64,000 nucleotides of DNA from Aerococcus urinaehominis (lineage in GTDB: Bacteria; Bacillota; Bacilli; Lactobacillales; Aerococcaceae): the NCBI RefSeq assembly GCF_001543245.1, contig NZ_CP014163.1, positions 1,718,387-1,782,386 on the forward strand. The letters are read 5' to 3'. The translations under genes were made by a program, and so were the position numbers. A model generated the notes under the pieces. That model was not told the DNA's origin, did no database searches, and worked only from the letters and a program-made list of their open reading frames with translations. Shown here in pieces: positions 28,586 through 37,187 of the stretch (the stretch's first letter is position 1; each line of letters starts with the position of its first letter).

Positions 28586-28681
28586 GATAACGTGAGGATA
28601 CTAGGGGCTATTAACTAAAAAGTCAAATTCACGGACTATACTTAGCTGATTTGTGTTTTTTAAGCTAGGAAAAACTTTGAG

Positions 28682-28710
28682 TTGGTTATTGGTCTGGCTT
28701 GCCGTATAAT
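28682..28710 (+). promoter_or_regulatory. Promoter of the ROK kinase gene
   Basis: TTGGTT 28682-28687 and TATAAT 28705-28710 with a 17-bp spacer, about 35 bp upstream of the GTG start. Confidence 0.65.
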
Positions 28711-28744
28711 AAGATAAAAGAGCGCTTTCAGAGGAGGTAGTGGC

Positions 28745-29650
28745 GTGAAGGAATATTTAGCCATTGATGTGGGTGGGACTTTTATTAAGTATGCCCTGGT
28801 CAGTCATGACGGCCAGGTGCTCCAGAGTGGTCAACGGCCGACCCCGCAGCATTTGCCAGCTTTCAAGCAAACCCTGGTGGATATTTATCAGGGAGCCCCG
28901 CATGAAGTGGGCGGCATTGCGCTGTCGATTCCTGGTCGGGTCGACACCCGGGTGGGGGTGGTCCACTTCGGTGGTAATTTGACTTTTTTAGATGGCTTTG
29001 CAGCTAAGGCCTTTTTAACAAGGGCCACGGGCTTGCCGGTCGCGGTGATTAACGACGGCAAGGCGGCTGCCCTAGCTGAACAGTGGCAGGGTTCCTTAAA
29101 GGGTATCGACCAGGGCCTGGCCCTGATTTTAGGAACGGGCCTGGGTGGCGGTATCATTGCGGCTGGCCACTTATTGCAAGGGGCTCACTTCCAGGCTGGT
29201 GAAGTTAGCTTTATGATGACGGACTACCAGCAGCCGAGTGAGGATAAGGCAGTCGGTAAGGTCTTCTCCCCGGTGGCGACAGTGACCGCCATGGGCCAGA
29301 AATTAGGGTTAGCTGATCCTAGTGATGGCCAGGCCGTTTTTGCGGCCATTAATGAAGGCGATGACCGGGTTTGGGCTGACTTCCAGGCCTTTTGCCACGG
29401 CCTGGCGGTGGTGATTTTTAATTGCCAGGCTATTATCGACTTGGACCGGGTGGTGATTGGTGGCGGCATCAGCCAACAGCCGATTGTGGCTGAGGAAATT
29501 GCCCGCCAGTACCAGCTTGTTTGCGACCAGGCGGGGATTTTTGGCCAAATGATTGCCCAGCCAGAAATCCAAGCCTGCCAATTTGTCGGCCAGTCCAACC
29601 TCTTAGGGGCAGTCTACCAACTCTTTCTGGATCTGGATGCGGTCAGCTAA
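28745..29650 (+). CDS. ROK family sugar/glucoside kinase
   Basis: Cytosolic sugar kinase of 301 residues. The phosphate-binding segment AIDVGGTFIKYALV is at the N-terminus, LILGTGLGGGIIAAG holds the second phosphate loop, and VAVINDGKAAALAE has the catalytic Asp of the ND motif. The CxCGxxGC zinc motif of classical ROK repressors and glucokinases is absent, as in BglK-type beta-glucoside kinases. It starts at GTG behind GAGGAGG. It may prepare sugars together with the two EIIA proteins that follow, but the gap of about 90 bases suggests separate control. Confidence 0.85.
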   Translation: MKEYLAIDVGGTFIKYALVSHDGQVLQSGQRPTPQHLPAFKQTLVDIYQGAPHEVGGIALSIPGRVDTRVGVVHFGGNLTFLDGFAAKAFLTRATGLPVAVINDGKAAALAEQWQGSLKGIDQGLALILGTGLGGGIIAAGHLLQGAHFQAGEVSFMMTDYQQPSEDKAVGKVFSPVATVTAMGQKLGLADPSDGQAVFAAINEGDDRVWADFQAFCHGLAVVIFNCQAIIDLDRVVIGGGISQQPIVAEEIARQYQLVCDQAGIFGQMIAQPEIQACQFVGQSNLLGAVYQLFLDLDAVS

Positions 29651-29740
29651 TGATTGCCAAATTGTTAGAAAAAGGTTAAGATGACATGTAAGTATATGAA
29701 AACGATTGACCTTCACAGGATTTAGAAAAAGAGGTGCATG

Positions 29741-30151
29741 ATGCGAGTCGTTATTTGTAGCCACGGACCAGCTGCCCAAGGTATGTTTGCCTCGGTTGAA
29801 TTAATTGCCGGGCCCCAGGAAGATGTGGCCGTTATTACCCATGAAGAAGCTGTTATCCCGGAAGAACTGGGCCAAGAAATGTATCAAAAATTACAAGACA
29901 TGGGCCGGCAGAGTGATGAGCCAGCGATTATTTTTGTTGACCAACCTTATGGCCTGCCTTATGAAGCAGCCATGACCTGCAAGGCCATCCATCCGTCCAT
30001 TATGGTGGCTACTGGTTATAATATGACCATGCTAGTGGAATTCTTTATTAAGCGTGGCCAAATGGCTCCTGCAGAATTGGTTAACCACCTGAAAATGGTT
30101 GGCCGGGATGCCATTGATATTGCCGACTTTAAGCAAGAAATCGTCCACTAG
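29741..30151 (+). CDS. PTS mannose-family EIIA component (first of two)
   Basis: Cytosolic phosphocarrier domain of a mannose/fructose/sorbose-type phosphotransferase, 136 residues. The phospho-accepting histidine is His8 in CSHGPAAQG. There is no EIIB, EIIC or EIID nearby, so the partners must be elsewhere in the genome. GAGGTG lies 4 bases before the ATG at 29741; the in-frame ATG at 29738 is too close. A weak CcpA-like site (TGAAAACGATT) lies at about 29698. It is followed after 8 bases by a second EIIA. Confidence 0.85.
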   Translation: MRVVICSHGPAAQGMFASVELIAGPQEDVAVITHEEAVIPEELGQEMYQKLQDMGRQSDEPAIIFVDQPYGLPYEAAMTCKAIHPSIMVATGYNMTMLVEFFIKRGQMAPAELVNHLKMVGRDAIDIADFKQEIVH

Positions 30152-30159
30152 GAGGCCCT

Positions 30160-30561
30160 ATGATTCAATTAATTATTGCTACCCACGGTCCCGCCGGCCA
30201 AGCCTTGGCCCAAAGTGTTGAAATGATTATGGGCCCCCAGCCACAGCTCCAGGCCCTGGCCTATGGGGTCAGTGACGGGATTCCCGAATTGACTAGTAAG
30301 TTACAAGCGGCTTTAAAAGACGCTGACCAAGGGGCGGTTATTTTTACTGATTTAGCCGAGGGGACACCAGGCCGTGTCAGTCGTGACCTAGCCAGCCAGG
30401 ATGACAAGATTGCCGTGGTCACTGGCGTCAATATTGCCATGTTGCTAACGGCTTGCCAGCAGGCTTCCTGGGTCCGCTTTGATGACCTAGTGGCCAATGC
30501 CATTAACCAGGGCCAGGCCGCTATTGGCCAGCTGGTAAAGGCTGAGGATGAAGCGGACTAA
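30160..30561 (+). CDS. PTS mannose-family EIIA component (second of two)
   Basis: A 133-residue paralogue of the previous gene, His9 in ATHGPAGQA. The remainder differs considerably, so this is not a recent duplication. The tandem EIIA pair might serve two PTS complexes or act as regulators, for example through protein phosphorylation. GGAGG is the ribosome site. Confidence 0.85.
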   Translation: MIQLIIATHGPAGQALAQSVEMIMGPQPQLQALAYGVSDGIPELTSKLQAALKDADQGAVIFTDLAEGTPGRVSRDLASQDDKIAVVTGVNIAMLLTACQQASWVRFDDLVANAINQGQAAIGQLVKAEDEAD

Positions 30562-30599
30562 GGCTAGTTAGCAGTTGATTGGCCGCGGGGGTGGTCTGA

Positions 30600-30760
30600 G
30601 CGCTAAAGCTCACACCCTGATTAGTCGGGTTCCGAGTAGCTGAACTGAAGTCCTTTCATAAAATCCGCCACAATATCTGCGATATTGGTCGTCTTTTATT
30701 CCAAGGATTCAGTTCAAAGCGCTACTCGTCACACCCTGATTCAGTTCAGGGCGCTTTTTA
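30600..30760. repeat. Family A hairpin repeat, single unit (A1)
   Basis: Outer arms GAGTAGC 30634-30640 and GCTACTC 30721-30727 enclose TGAACTGAA/TTCAGTTC and an apical CAATATC-TGC-GATATTG. The flanks TCACACCCTGATTAGTCGGG and GTCACACCCTG match the linkers in the larger arrays. The last 27 bases form a terminator-like hairpin (CCCTGA/TTCAGGG, then CTTTTT). No coding potential. Confidence 0.8.
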
Positions 30761-30776
30761 GTTAGCCCACCCGGAT

Positions 30777-30805
30777 TTGACAAAATCTTGTGTCAAGCTT
30801 ATAAT
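30777..30805 (+). promoter_or_regulatory. Promoter of serS leader
   Basis: TTGACA 30777-30782 and TATAAT 30800-30805, 17 bp apart: consensus sigma-A promoter. Confidence 0.9.
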
Positions 30806-30811
30806 GATGGC

Positions 30812-31072
30812 AGATATAAACCTAAATTGATTGGGACTAGTAGCTTCTTGCTTGCTTACAGAAAGACCATGGTTGCTGTGAATGGTTAGTAACAAGAGGG
30901 GAATCCACCCATGTAGTGACTAGGAGGCTTTGCCGAACTAGCTCCGGGACTCGCCGTTATGAGCAAGCGTGCCAACTTGGTTGGCATAGTAGGGTGGTAC
31001 CGCGCAAATAGATCTGATAACTATTCCGTCCCTAAAACTGATTGTTTTAGGAATGGGATAGTTTTTTTATTT
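30812..31072 (+). promoter_or_regulatory. T-box leader (serine type by context)
   Basis: Long structured leader of about 260 bases ending in the conserved T-box sequence AGGGTGGTACCGCG at 30991-31004. This is followed by a terminator whose stem is ACTATTCC with GGATAGT extended through CCTAAAAC/GTTTTAGG, then TTTTTTT. Uncharged tRNA pairing with the T-box favours the antiterminator. Serine specificity is inferred only from the gene it controls, serS; I did not locate the specifier codon with certainty. Confidence 0.9.
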
Positions 31073-31096
31073 GGATTTTAAGAAAGGAAACCAGTC

Positions 31097-32401
31097 ATGA
31101 TTGATATTAAACAGTTAAAACAAAACTTTGCAGCTTACAGTGAGAACCTAGCTACACGTGGGGCGGATGTTGACCAACTCAAAGAGGCCGTTGCACTTTA
31201 TGATGCCCGTAACCAACGCATCCAAGCGGTGGAAGCCATGAAGCAAACCCGTAACCAAGCTTCAGAAGAAATTGGTCAAAAGAAACGCAATGGTGAGGAC
31301 GCTGAAGCAGAAATCGCTAAAATGCGGGAAATTGGTGAAGAGATTGCTAAATTAGACCAAGAAATTCGTGATTTAGAGGCCAAACAATACGATATTATGG
31401 CGGGCGTACCTAACTTGGCTACTGAAGGTATCCCAGTGGGCGACGATGAAGATGCCAATGAAGAAATCCACCGTGAGGGTGAGCCTAAGCAATTTGACTT
31501 TGCAGTCAAGGCTCACTATGAATTGGGTGAAGACCTGAATATCCTAGACTTTGAAGCCGGTGCCCGGGTAGCTGGGGCGCGTTTCCTTTACTACCGCGGT
31601 ATGGGCGCACGTTTAGAGCGGGCGGTTTATAACTTTATGCTGGACCAGCAGCATGAAAATGGCTATATGGAAATGATTACCCCTTATTTAGTCAATGACC
31701 GGGCTATGTTTGGTACTGGTCAATACCCTAAATTTAAGGAAGATGTTTATGCCGTTAACGAGGTTGACGACAAGCACATGACCCTAATTCCAACTTCAGA
31801 AGTGCCGCTGACCAACTACTTTGGCGACCAAATCCATGATGAGGCTGACCTGCCTTACAAGGTCACTGCTTTGTCACCATGTTTCCGGTCTGAAGCCGGC
31901 TCTGCTGGCCGTGACACCCGTGGCTTGATCCGCCTCCACCAATTCCAAAAGGTGGAAATGGTGAAAATTGCCCACCCAGACCATTCTTATGAAGAGTTAG
32001 AGTCAATGACTGAAAATGGTGAAGACATCCTGCGCAAATTAGGACTGCCATTCCGCCGCATTGTCCTATCAACTGGCGATATGGGCTTCTCAGCTACTAA
32101 AACCTATGACCTAGAAGTTTGGATGCCAGCCCAAGATACCTACCGGGAAATTTCTTCATGCTCTAACTGTGGCGACTTCCAAGCCCGTCGTGCCCAAATT
32201 CGCTACCGGGATGCTGACGGTAATGTCCACCTGGCCCACACCCTAAACGGTTCAGGCCTAGCAGTTGGTCGGACAGTGGCTGCCATTTTGGAAAACTACC
32301 AAAACGAAGACGGCTCTATTACTATCCCAGAAGTCCTAGTCCCATACATGGCCGGCGAAACTGTTATCACTAAAGAAAACGCCGACTTCTTGAAAAAATA
32401 A
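31097..32401 (+). CDS. serS: Seryl-tRNA synthetase
   Basis: Class II synthetase charging tRNA-Ser, 434 residues. The N-terminal coiled-coil arm spans about residues 25-105 (Lys/Glu/Gln-rich). Motif 2 is [20 protein letters not shown] and motif 3 is [29 protein letters not shown] precedes the ATG. It is controlled by the T-box leader just upstream. The stop overlaps the start of a family A repeat array. Confidence 0.98.
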   Translation: MIDIKQLKQNFAAYSENLATRGADVDQLKEAVALYDARNQRIQAVEAMKQTRNQASEEIGQKKRNGEDAEAEIAKMREIGEEIAKLDQEIRDLEAKQYDIMAGVPNLATEGIPVGDDEDANEEIHREGEPKQFDFAVKAHYELGEDLNILDFEAGARVAGARFLYYRGMGARLERAVYNFMLDQQHENGYMEMITPYLVNDRAMFGTGQYPKFKEDVYAVNEVDDKHMTLIPTSEVPLTNYFGDQIHDEADLPYKVTALSPCFRSEAGSAGRDTRGLIRLHQFQKVEMVKIAHPDHSYEELESMTENGEDILRKLGLPFRRIVLSTGDMGFSATKTYDLEVWMPAQDTYREISSCSNCGDFQARRAQIRYRDADGNVHLAHTLNGSGLAVGRTVAAILENYQNEDGSITIPEVLVPYMAGETVITKENADFLKK

Positions 32402-32935
32402 CAGGGTGTGAGGGCTGGCGTTTAGAACTGAATCCTTGGAATAAAAGACAATCAATATCGACAGATATTGTATTGGATTTTATGAAAGGACTTCAGTTCT
32501 GCCAGACCGAGCCCGACTAAATAGGGTGTGAGAAAAAGGGTGTGAGGAGAAGCGTTCTGAACTGAATCGTTGGAACAAGGCGGACCAATAGCTAAAGGCT
32601 ATTGAGTCAGCCTAGTGAAACGACTTCAGTTCAGCTTCTCCGAACCCGACTAAAAAGGGTGTGAGACTTGGCGCTCAGACCAGGATCCTTGGAACCTCAG
32701 ACAAGCAATATCTTAGATATTGTCTTGACTGGGTGAAAGGACTGCTGGTCTGTCAAAGCGAACCCGACTAAACAGGGTGTGACGACCAGCGCCCTGAACT
32801 GGTGCACTGGAGTAAACTAGGACCATTATCTGCAAGATAATGCGTCCAAGTTTGCGAAGTGACAGCCAGTTCAGCTGGTCGGAACCCGACTAAACAGGGT
32901 GCGATCTTTGGCGCTCTAAACCAATCCCCACCAAT
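32401..32935. repeat. Family A hairpin array A2, four full units and one partial
   Basis: Tandem units about 120 bp apart, each linked by AACCCGACTAAA and AGGGTGTGA. Outer arms differ but stay paired: CTGGC/GCCAG, GGAGAAGC/GCTTCTCC, GACCAGC/GCTGGTC. Inner arms GAACTGAA/TTCAGTTC become GAACTGG/CCAGTTC in the fourth unit. The apical stems likewise change in pairs: CAATATC/GATATTG, CAATAGC/GCTATTG, ATTATC/GATAAT. The third unit has weaker outer pairing. No ORF. Confidence 0.85.
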
Positions 32936-33010
32936 CAACCAACTAATACATTAACCAAGGGCTGGCAGTCGTTTATCTGCCAGCTTTTGGCGCTTTTACA
33001 GGAGGATGCC

Positions 33011-34168
33011 ATGTATATTTACGCCAAGTCTTTTATTATGGCTGACCAGACCCATCCAGCTGGCTATTTAGCCATTGATGACCAAGGCCGTTTTGGTGAC
33101 TGGCAGGCTGATTGGCCAGCTGACGCCAAGCCCCAGGATATTATCGACTACGGGGACTTTATTTTGGGACCCGGCCTGGTCGATGTCCATATCCATGGCT
33201 ATCTGGGCCATGATGTCATGGACAATGAGCCAGCGGGGATTTTGGCTATGAGTCAAGCCCTCCTGACCTGTGGGGTCACGTCCTGGCTACCGACGACCTT
33301 GACGGCTAGTTTTGCCGATTTAAAGGCCGTTTGCCAGACCATAGCTGGCTGCCAGGACCAGGTTACTAGGGCTAAAATCCTGGGCATCTTTTTAGAAGGT
33401 CCCTTCTTTACCCCGACCCATGCCGGCGCCCAGGAGACCCAGTATATGTTGGCGCCGCGTCTGGATTATCTAGCTGCCTGGCAGGAAGCTGCCCAGGGGC
33501 TAGTGAAGAAGATTGCCCTGGCTCCGGAATATCCGGGGGCGGTTGCCTTTATCCGCCAGGCCAATCAAATGGGCATCCAGGTGGCCCAGGCCCATTCTAA
33601 TGCCACTTATGATCAGGCTCGTGAGGCCGAGCTGGCAGGGGCCAAGACCTATATCCATACTTATAACGGTATGCGGGGTCTCCACCACCGCGAGCCCGGG
33701 ATTTTAGGGGCAGCCCTAACTTCTGATGCAGCTTATCTAGAAATGATTGCCGATGGCCACCATGTCCATCCCGCTGCCATCAAGTTAGCCCTGCAGGCAG
33801 CCGGCCCTGACCGCTTGGTCTTAATCTCAGACTGCATGCGGGCCGGGGGCATGCCGGAGGGCTTGTCCAGCCTGGGCGGCTACCAGGTTATGGTTAAGGA
33901 CGGCCAGGCTAAGATTGTGGGCCGGGATAATTTAGCGGGCTCGATTTTAAAGCTCAGCCAGGCGATTGAAAACCTGGTGGCTTGGGGGCTGGCCCCCTTG
34001 GACCAGGCGGTGCGCATGGCGGCTACCAATCCGGCTGCTTCCATAGGCCTGGCTGACCAGGTCGGGGTGGTTAAGCCCGGTTTAGCCGCTGACTTTATTA
34101 TTTTAAATGACCAAGGCCAGCTTCAAGCGACTTATTTAGCCGGTCAACTGGCCTACCAGGTCGATTAG
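33011..34168 (+). CDS. nagA: N-acetylglucosamine-6-phosphate deacetylase
   Basis: Amidohydrolase that removes the acetyl group from GlcNAc-6-P, feeding amino-sugar and cell-wall recycling. About 385 residues. The metal-binding motif LVDVHIHGYLGHD is near residue 60, followed by a metal-ligand glutamate in LEGPFF, HSNATYDQA and HTYNGMRGLHHREPG, then the catalytic Asp in LISDCMRAGG. The start at 33011 (MYIYAKSF) follows GGAGG; the in-frame ATG at 32987 has none. It is not accompanied by nagB. Confidence 0.93.
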   Translation: MYIYAKSFIMADQTHPAGYLAIDDQGRFGDWQADWPADAKPQDIIDYGDFILGPGLVDVHIHGYLGHDVMDNEPAGILAMSQALLTCGVTSWLPTTLTASFADLKAVCQTIAGCQDQVTRAKILGIFLEGPFFTPTHAGAQETQYMLAPRLDYLAAWQEAAQGLVKKIALAPEYPGAVAFIRQANQMGIQVAQAHSNATYDQAREAELAGAKTYIHTYNGMRGLHHREPGILGAALTSDAAYLEMIADGHHVHPAAIKLALQAAGPDRLVLISDCMRAGGMPEGLSSLGGYQVMVKDGQAKIVGRDNLAGSILKLSQAIENLVAWGLAPLDQAVRMAATNPAASIGLADQVGVVKPGLAADFIILNDQGQLQATYLAGQLAYQVD

Positions 34169-34197
34169 TGATAATGATTTATAAGGAGTGTTACTGT

Positions 34198-35118
34198 ATG
34201 CATAAAGAAAAAGCCAGCTGGCAGGGCTATCTCTGGATCATGCTGGCGGGTATTTCCTGGGGGACGGGTGGCTTCTTTGTCACCAAACTGGCCCAGGCCG
34301 GGGTGTCCTCATCCTTCACCGCCTTCTCGGGCCACTTTTTAGCTATTTGGCCCTTAGCCTTGGTGCTGTTAGCACGGGGTGGTTGGTCGGCCCTAAAGAT
34401 TTCTAAGCGTGGCTTGATTTTTGCCATTTTGATGGGGATTGTTGGCAAGGGGCTGTTTTTGGTCTCTTACAACCGGACGATTCAGCTAGCTGGGGTGTCA
34501 ACAGCCTCCATCCTACTTTATACCTCGCCACTTTTTACCAGCCTGCTGTCGGTCTTAATTTTTAAAAGTCGTTTGACCAAGCAACAAATCCTGGCTTTGG
34601 CCCTGAACCTGGTGGCTGCCTTCTTGGTGGTAACGGGTGGCCAGGTCAACCAGCTCAATATTTCAGCCCTGGCCCTGGTTTTGGGCATTACCGCGGCTGG
34701 CCTCTACGCCCTTAATACTATTTTGGGCAAGTTTGCCACCCAGGGCGATGATCCCCTGGTTATGACCTTTTATATGCTGGTCTTTTCTTGTTTGACCATT
34801 GCCAATTTCGCTGACCCCGTGAACCAGGTCCGCTTGCTGGATTCCTGGCCCTTATGGGGACTGGTTATCGTCAATTCCATCATTGCTTCGGTAGTTGCCA
34901 ACACGGCCTATCTGCGGGGCTTGTCGCTGCCGGTCGACCCAGCCCGGGTGTCGATTGTGGCTTCAATTGAGCTAGTGGTGGCCAACTTAATCGGGGTCCT
35001 GGTCTTCAAGGAAGCCTTTAACCTGACCAAGGGAGTGGGCATCTGTTTATTGGTCGGGTCTATTTTGCTGATGAACTGGGTGCCCAAGGCTAAAGATTTG
35101 GACGAGGCCCAGTCATAA
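34198..35118 (+). CDS. DMT superfamily (EamA) transporter
   Basis: Ten-helix drug/metabolite transporter of 306 residues made of two EamA repeats, each of about 140 residues (GISWGTGGFFVTKLAQAG begins the first, and ALVLGITAAGLYALNTILGK the second). The substrate is unknown. The start at 34198 lies about 10 bases after AAGGAG, within the intercistronic gap; an in-frame ATG at 34168 overlaps the nagA stop and has weaker support. It is probably co-transcribed with nagA. Confidence 0.82.
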   Translation: MHKEKASWQGYLWIMLAGISWGTGGFFVTKLAQAGVSSSFTAFSGHFLAIWPLALVLLARGGWSALKISKRGLIFAILMGIVGKGLFLVSYNRTIQLAGVSTASILLYTSPLFTSLLSVLIFKSRLTKQQILALALNLVAAFLVVTGGQVNQLNISALALVLGITAAGLYALNTILGKFATQGDDPLVMTFYMLVFSCLTIANFADPVNQVRLLDSWPLWGLVIVNSIIASVVANTAYLRGLSLPVDPARVSIVASIELVVANLIGVLVFKEAFNLTKGVGICLLVGSILLMNWVPKAKDLDEAQS

Positions 35119-35131
35119 TTAATTAAAAGTT

Positions 35132-35168
35132 TTAGTCGTCAGTGCGCTAAGCGAGCTGGCGGCTTTTT
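35132..35168 (+). terminator. Terminator after the DMT gene
   Basis: GTCGTCAGT pairs with GCTGGCGGC using several G-U pairs, followed by TTTTTTC. Confidence 0.7.
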
Positions 35169-35218
35169 TCTTGAATTGGCTTTCGCTTGGTTATGTTGAA
35201 AAGCAGTTAGGGTCTTAA

Positions 35219-35247
35219 TTGTTCCCTGCCAGCTTACGGGTTATAAT
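35219..35247 (+). promoter_or_regulatory. Promoter of the acetyltransferase gene
   Basis: TTGTTC 35219-35224 and TATAAT 35242-35247 with 17 bp between. Confidence 0.6.
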
Positions 35248-35284
35248 GGGGAAAAGTAGCTAGAAAGGTAAGGAGATGGTAGCG

Positions 35285-35878
35285 ATGGACCACAAGGAGA
35301 GAATGTTAGCGGGGCTCTGGTATGATGCCAATTATGACCCAGACCTCTTGGCCATGCGGGAGCGGGCTGATGACCTCTGTTTTCAGTTTAACCAGACCAG
35401 CCCCAAAAACCAGGCAGCCAGGGCTGAGATTTTACAAGCCTTGATGCCTGGCTTAGCTGAGGATGTGACCATCCTAGCGCCCTTGTATATGGACTATGGC
35501 AGCCTGACCCAGATTGGCGCCGGCTCCTTTGTCAACCACAATGCCTACTTTATGGATGGCGGGACCATTAGCCTGGGCCGTAACTGCTTTATTGGGCCTA
35601 ACTGTGGCTTTTACACGGCCGACCATCCCTTGGTCGCTGCTGAACGTAACCAAGGCCTGGAAATGGCCCGGCCCATTAAGCTAGGTGATAATGTCTGGTT
35701 GGGGGCGGATGTGACGGTTTTACCGGGCGTGACCATTGGCGCCGGTAGTGTTATCGGGGCTAAAAGTGTGGTGACCAAGGATATCCCAGCCGGGGTCCTG
35801 GCCCTGGGCAATCCCTGCCGGGTCGTCCGTGAAATCACCGACCAGGACAGCATCGGCGACTGGCAGGCGGAAGCATAA
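35285..35878 (+). CDS. Maltose/galactoside O-acetyltransferase family protein
   Basis: Left-handed beta-helix acyltransferase using acetyl-CoA, about 197 residues. The N-terminal maltose-acetyltransferase segment is MLAGLWYDANYDPDLLAMRE. Hexapeptide repeats run through GAGSFVNHNAYFMDGGTISL and GDNVWLGADVTVLPGVTIGA, and the catalytic His is in YTADHPL. The sugar substrate is unknown. AAGGAG lies 10 bases before the ATG at 35285; the in-frame ATG at 35276 overlaps the site. Confidence 0.88.
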   Translation: MDHKERMLAGLWYDANYDPDLLAMRERADDLCFQFNQTSPKNQAARAEILQALMPGLAEDVTILAPLYMDYGSLTQIGAGSFVNHNAYFMDGGTISLGRNCFIGPNCGFYTADHPLVAAERNQGLEMARPIKLGDNVWLGADVTVLPGVTIGAGSVIGAKSVVTKDIPAGVLALGNPCRVVREITDQDSIGDWQAEA

Positions 35879-36047
35879 TTGCGGGGTTAAAAAAGAGGCT
35901 GTGACAAAGGTCCTTTAGTGCTGAAGTCTTGGACCAAAAGTTGAATGATATTTGCAAGATAAGGATGGATTTTGAGAAACAACGCCAAGCTAGGGCGTTA
36001 GCCGTGGATCAGCCCTGGCTAGATTGATAATAGGCGAATAATAGCGA

Positions 36048-36080
36048 GAGCCTGGGATTTATCCCAGGCTCTTCTATTTT
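36048..36080 (+). terminator. T hairpin at the left border of array B2
   Basis: GAGCCTGGGA/TCCCAGGCTC stem with a short loop, then TTCTATTTT. It is preceded by ATAGCGA and followed by a conserved flank shared with the T hairpins of arrays B3 and B4. It may terminate the acetyltransferase transcript. Confidence 0.75.
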
Positions 36081-36117
36081 GACTGTTAGGTGGGCAACAG
36101 GTGGAGTTGCCACTAGG

Positions 36118-36590
36118 GAAATAGCTTAGCTAGTGGGATTAAGCTATTTGGAATCGCAGTCGGTAGTCAACCTCATGGCATTTCATCTCTGAAGTAGCTT
36201 AAGTGGTGGAGTTAAGCTACTTGGAAGCTGAGTCAAAAGCTAATTTAACTAAATCTCGACGTTGAAGTAGCTTAAGTGGCGGAGTTAAGCTACTTGAAAC
36301 TGTGCTCGGTAGCCAATCTCGAGGCATTCTATCTCTGAAATAGCTTAAGTGAAGGTGTTTAGCTACTTGGAAGCGGGGTCAAAAGCTAATTTAACTAAAT
36401 CTCGACGTTGAAGTAGCTTAACTAGTGGAGTTATGCTATTTGGATACAAGCTCAACAGCTAGTTTCATAAATTTCCTGTTTTGAAGTAGCTTAAGTGGTG
36501 GTGTTAAGCTATTTGAACCTGTGTCAAAAGTTAATTTGATTAAATCCCGATGTTGAAGTAGCTTAAGTGGTGGAGTTAAGCTACTTGGAA
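36118..36590 (+). repeat. Repeat array B2: seven inverted repeats at a 73-bp period
   Basis: Units start at 36118, 36191, 36264, 36337, 36410, 36483 and 36555, giving steps of 73, 73, 73, 73, 73 and 72. The arms are GAAGTAGCTTAAG and GTTAAGCTACTTG; one or two bases differ among units. Two spacer types alternate, one with GGTAGTCAACCTC-like and one with AAAAGCTAATTTAACTAAAT. The array lies between the converging acetyltransferase and aldo-keto reductase genes. Confidence 0.85.
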
Positions 36591-36624
36591 CCTGGCTATG
36601 TTTCTAAAATGCGGATAATAGCAA

Positions 36625-36655
36625 GAGCCTGGGATTTATCCCAGGCTCTTTTGAT
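36625..36655 (+). terminator. T hairpin at the right border of array B2
   Basis: GAGCCTGGGA/TCCCAGGCTC stem, then TTTTGATTT. It is a direct-orientation copy of the left-border hairpin 577 bp upstream. Confidence 0.75.
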
Positions 36656-36677
36656 TTATTTACTTGTTTCTAGTGCC

Positions 36678-37183
36678 CCAGTTCAAAGCGCTGGTCGTCG
36701 CACCCTTTAGTCGGGTTCGGTCTGGCAGAACTGAAGTCCTTTCATAAAATCCAATACAATATCTGCGATATTGATTGTCTTTTATTCCAAGGATTCAGTT
36801 CTAAGCGCCAGCCCTCACACCCTGTTTTAGTCGGGTTCGGCTTGGCAGGACTGAAGCCACTTCAGAAACTAGTCTCAATAGCTTGCAGCTATTGGCCTAA
36901 TTCCTTCCAGTGGTTCATTCCTGAACGCCAAGCCTCACACCCTGTTTTAGTCGGGTTCGAAAAAGCAGACCTGGCGCTACTTCATAAAATCCGGCACATT
37001 ATCTTTTAGATAATGACCGTATTTTATTCCAGTAGTCCATTTCTGAGCGCTTTTTCTCACACCCTGGTTAGTCGGGCTCCAAGAAGCTGAACTGAAGTCC
37101 TTTCACTAGGCAGACTCAATATCTTTTAGATATTGGTCTGCCTAGCTCCAAGGATCCAGTTCAGATCGCTTCTTGTCGCACCC
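36678..37183. repeat. Family A hairpin array A3, four units plus a partial one, 120-bp period
   Basis: The linker TTTAGTCGGGTTCG recurs at steps of exactly 120 (ending 36720, 36840, 36960; the fourth, TTAGTCGGGCTCC, near 37080). Hairpins carry different outer arms that stay paired: TTGGC/GCCAAG, AAAAGC/GCTTTTT and AAGAAGC/GCTTCTT. Apical stems are CAATATC/GATATTG, CAATAGC/GCTATTG and ATTATC/GATAAT. Compared with array A2 the array is in the opposite orientation. It ends 4 bases before the stop of the converging aldo-keto reductase gene. Confidence 0.85.
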
Positions 37184-37187
37184 TGGT

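Noticed and set aside
29698-29712. cre site before the EIIA pair
   Set aside because: Only the left half and centre match; the right half has several mismatches, so it is mentioned but not listed.
32401-32935. Family A arrays as integron attC or CRISPR
   Set aside because: No cassettes, integrase or conserved GTTRRRY core; units are hairpins with variable arms rather than identical repeats with unique spacers.
36700-37080. tRNA-like GGGTTCGA motifs in family A linkers
   Set aside because: No acceptor or anticodon stems fit around them; the motif is a short linker.
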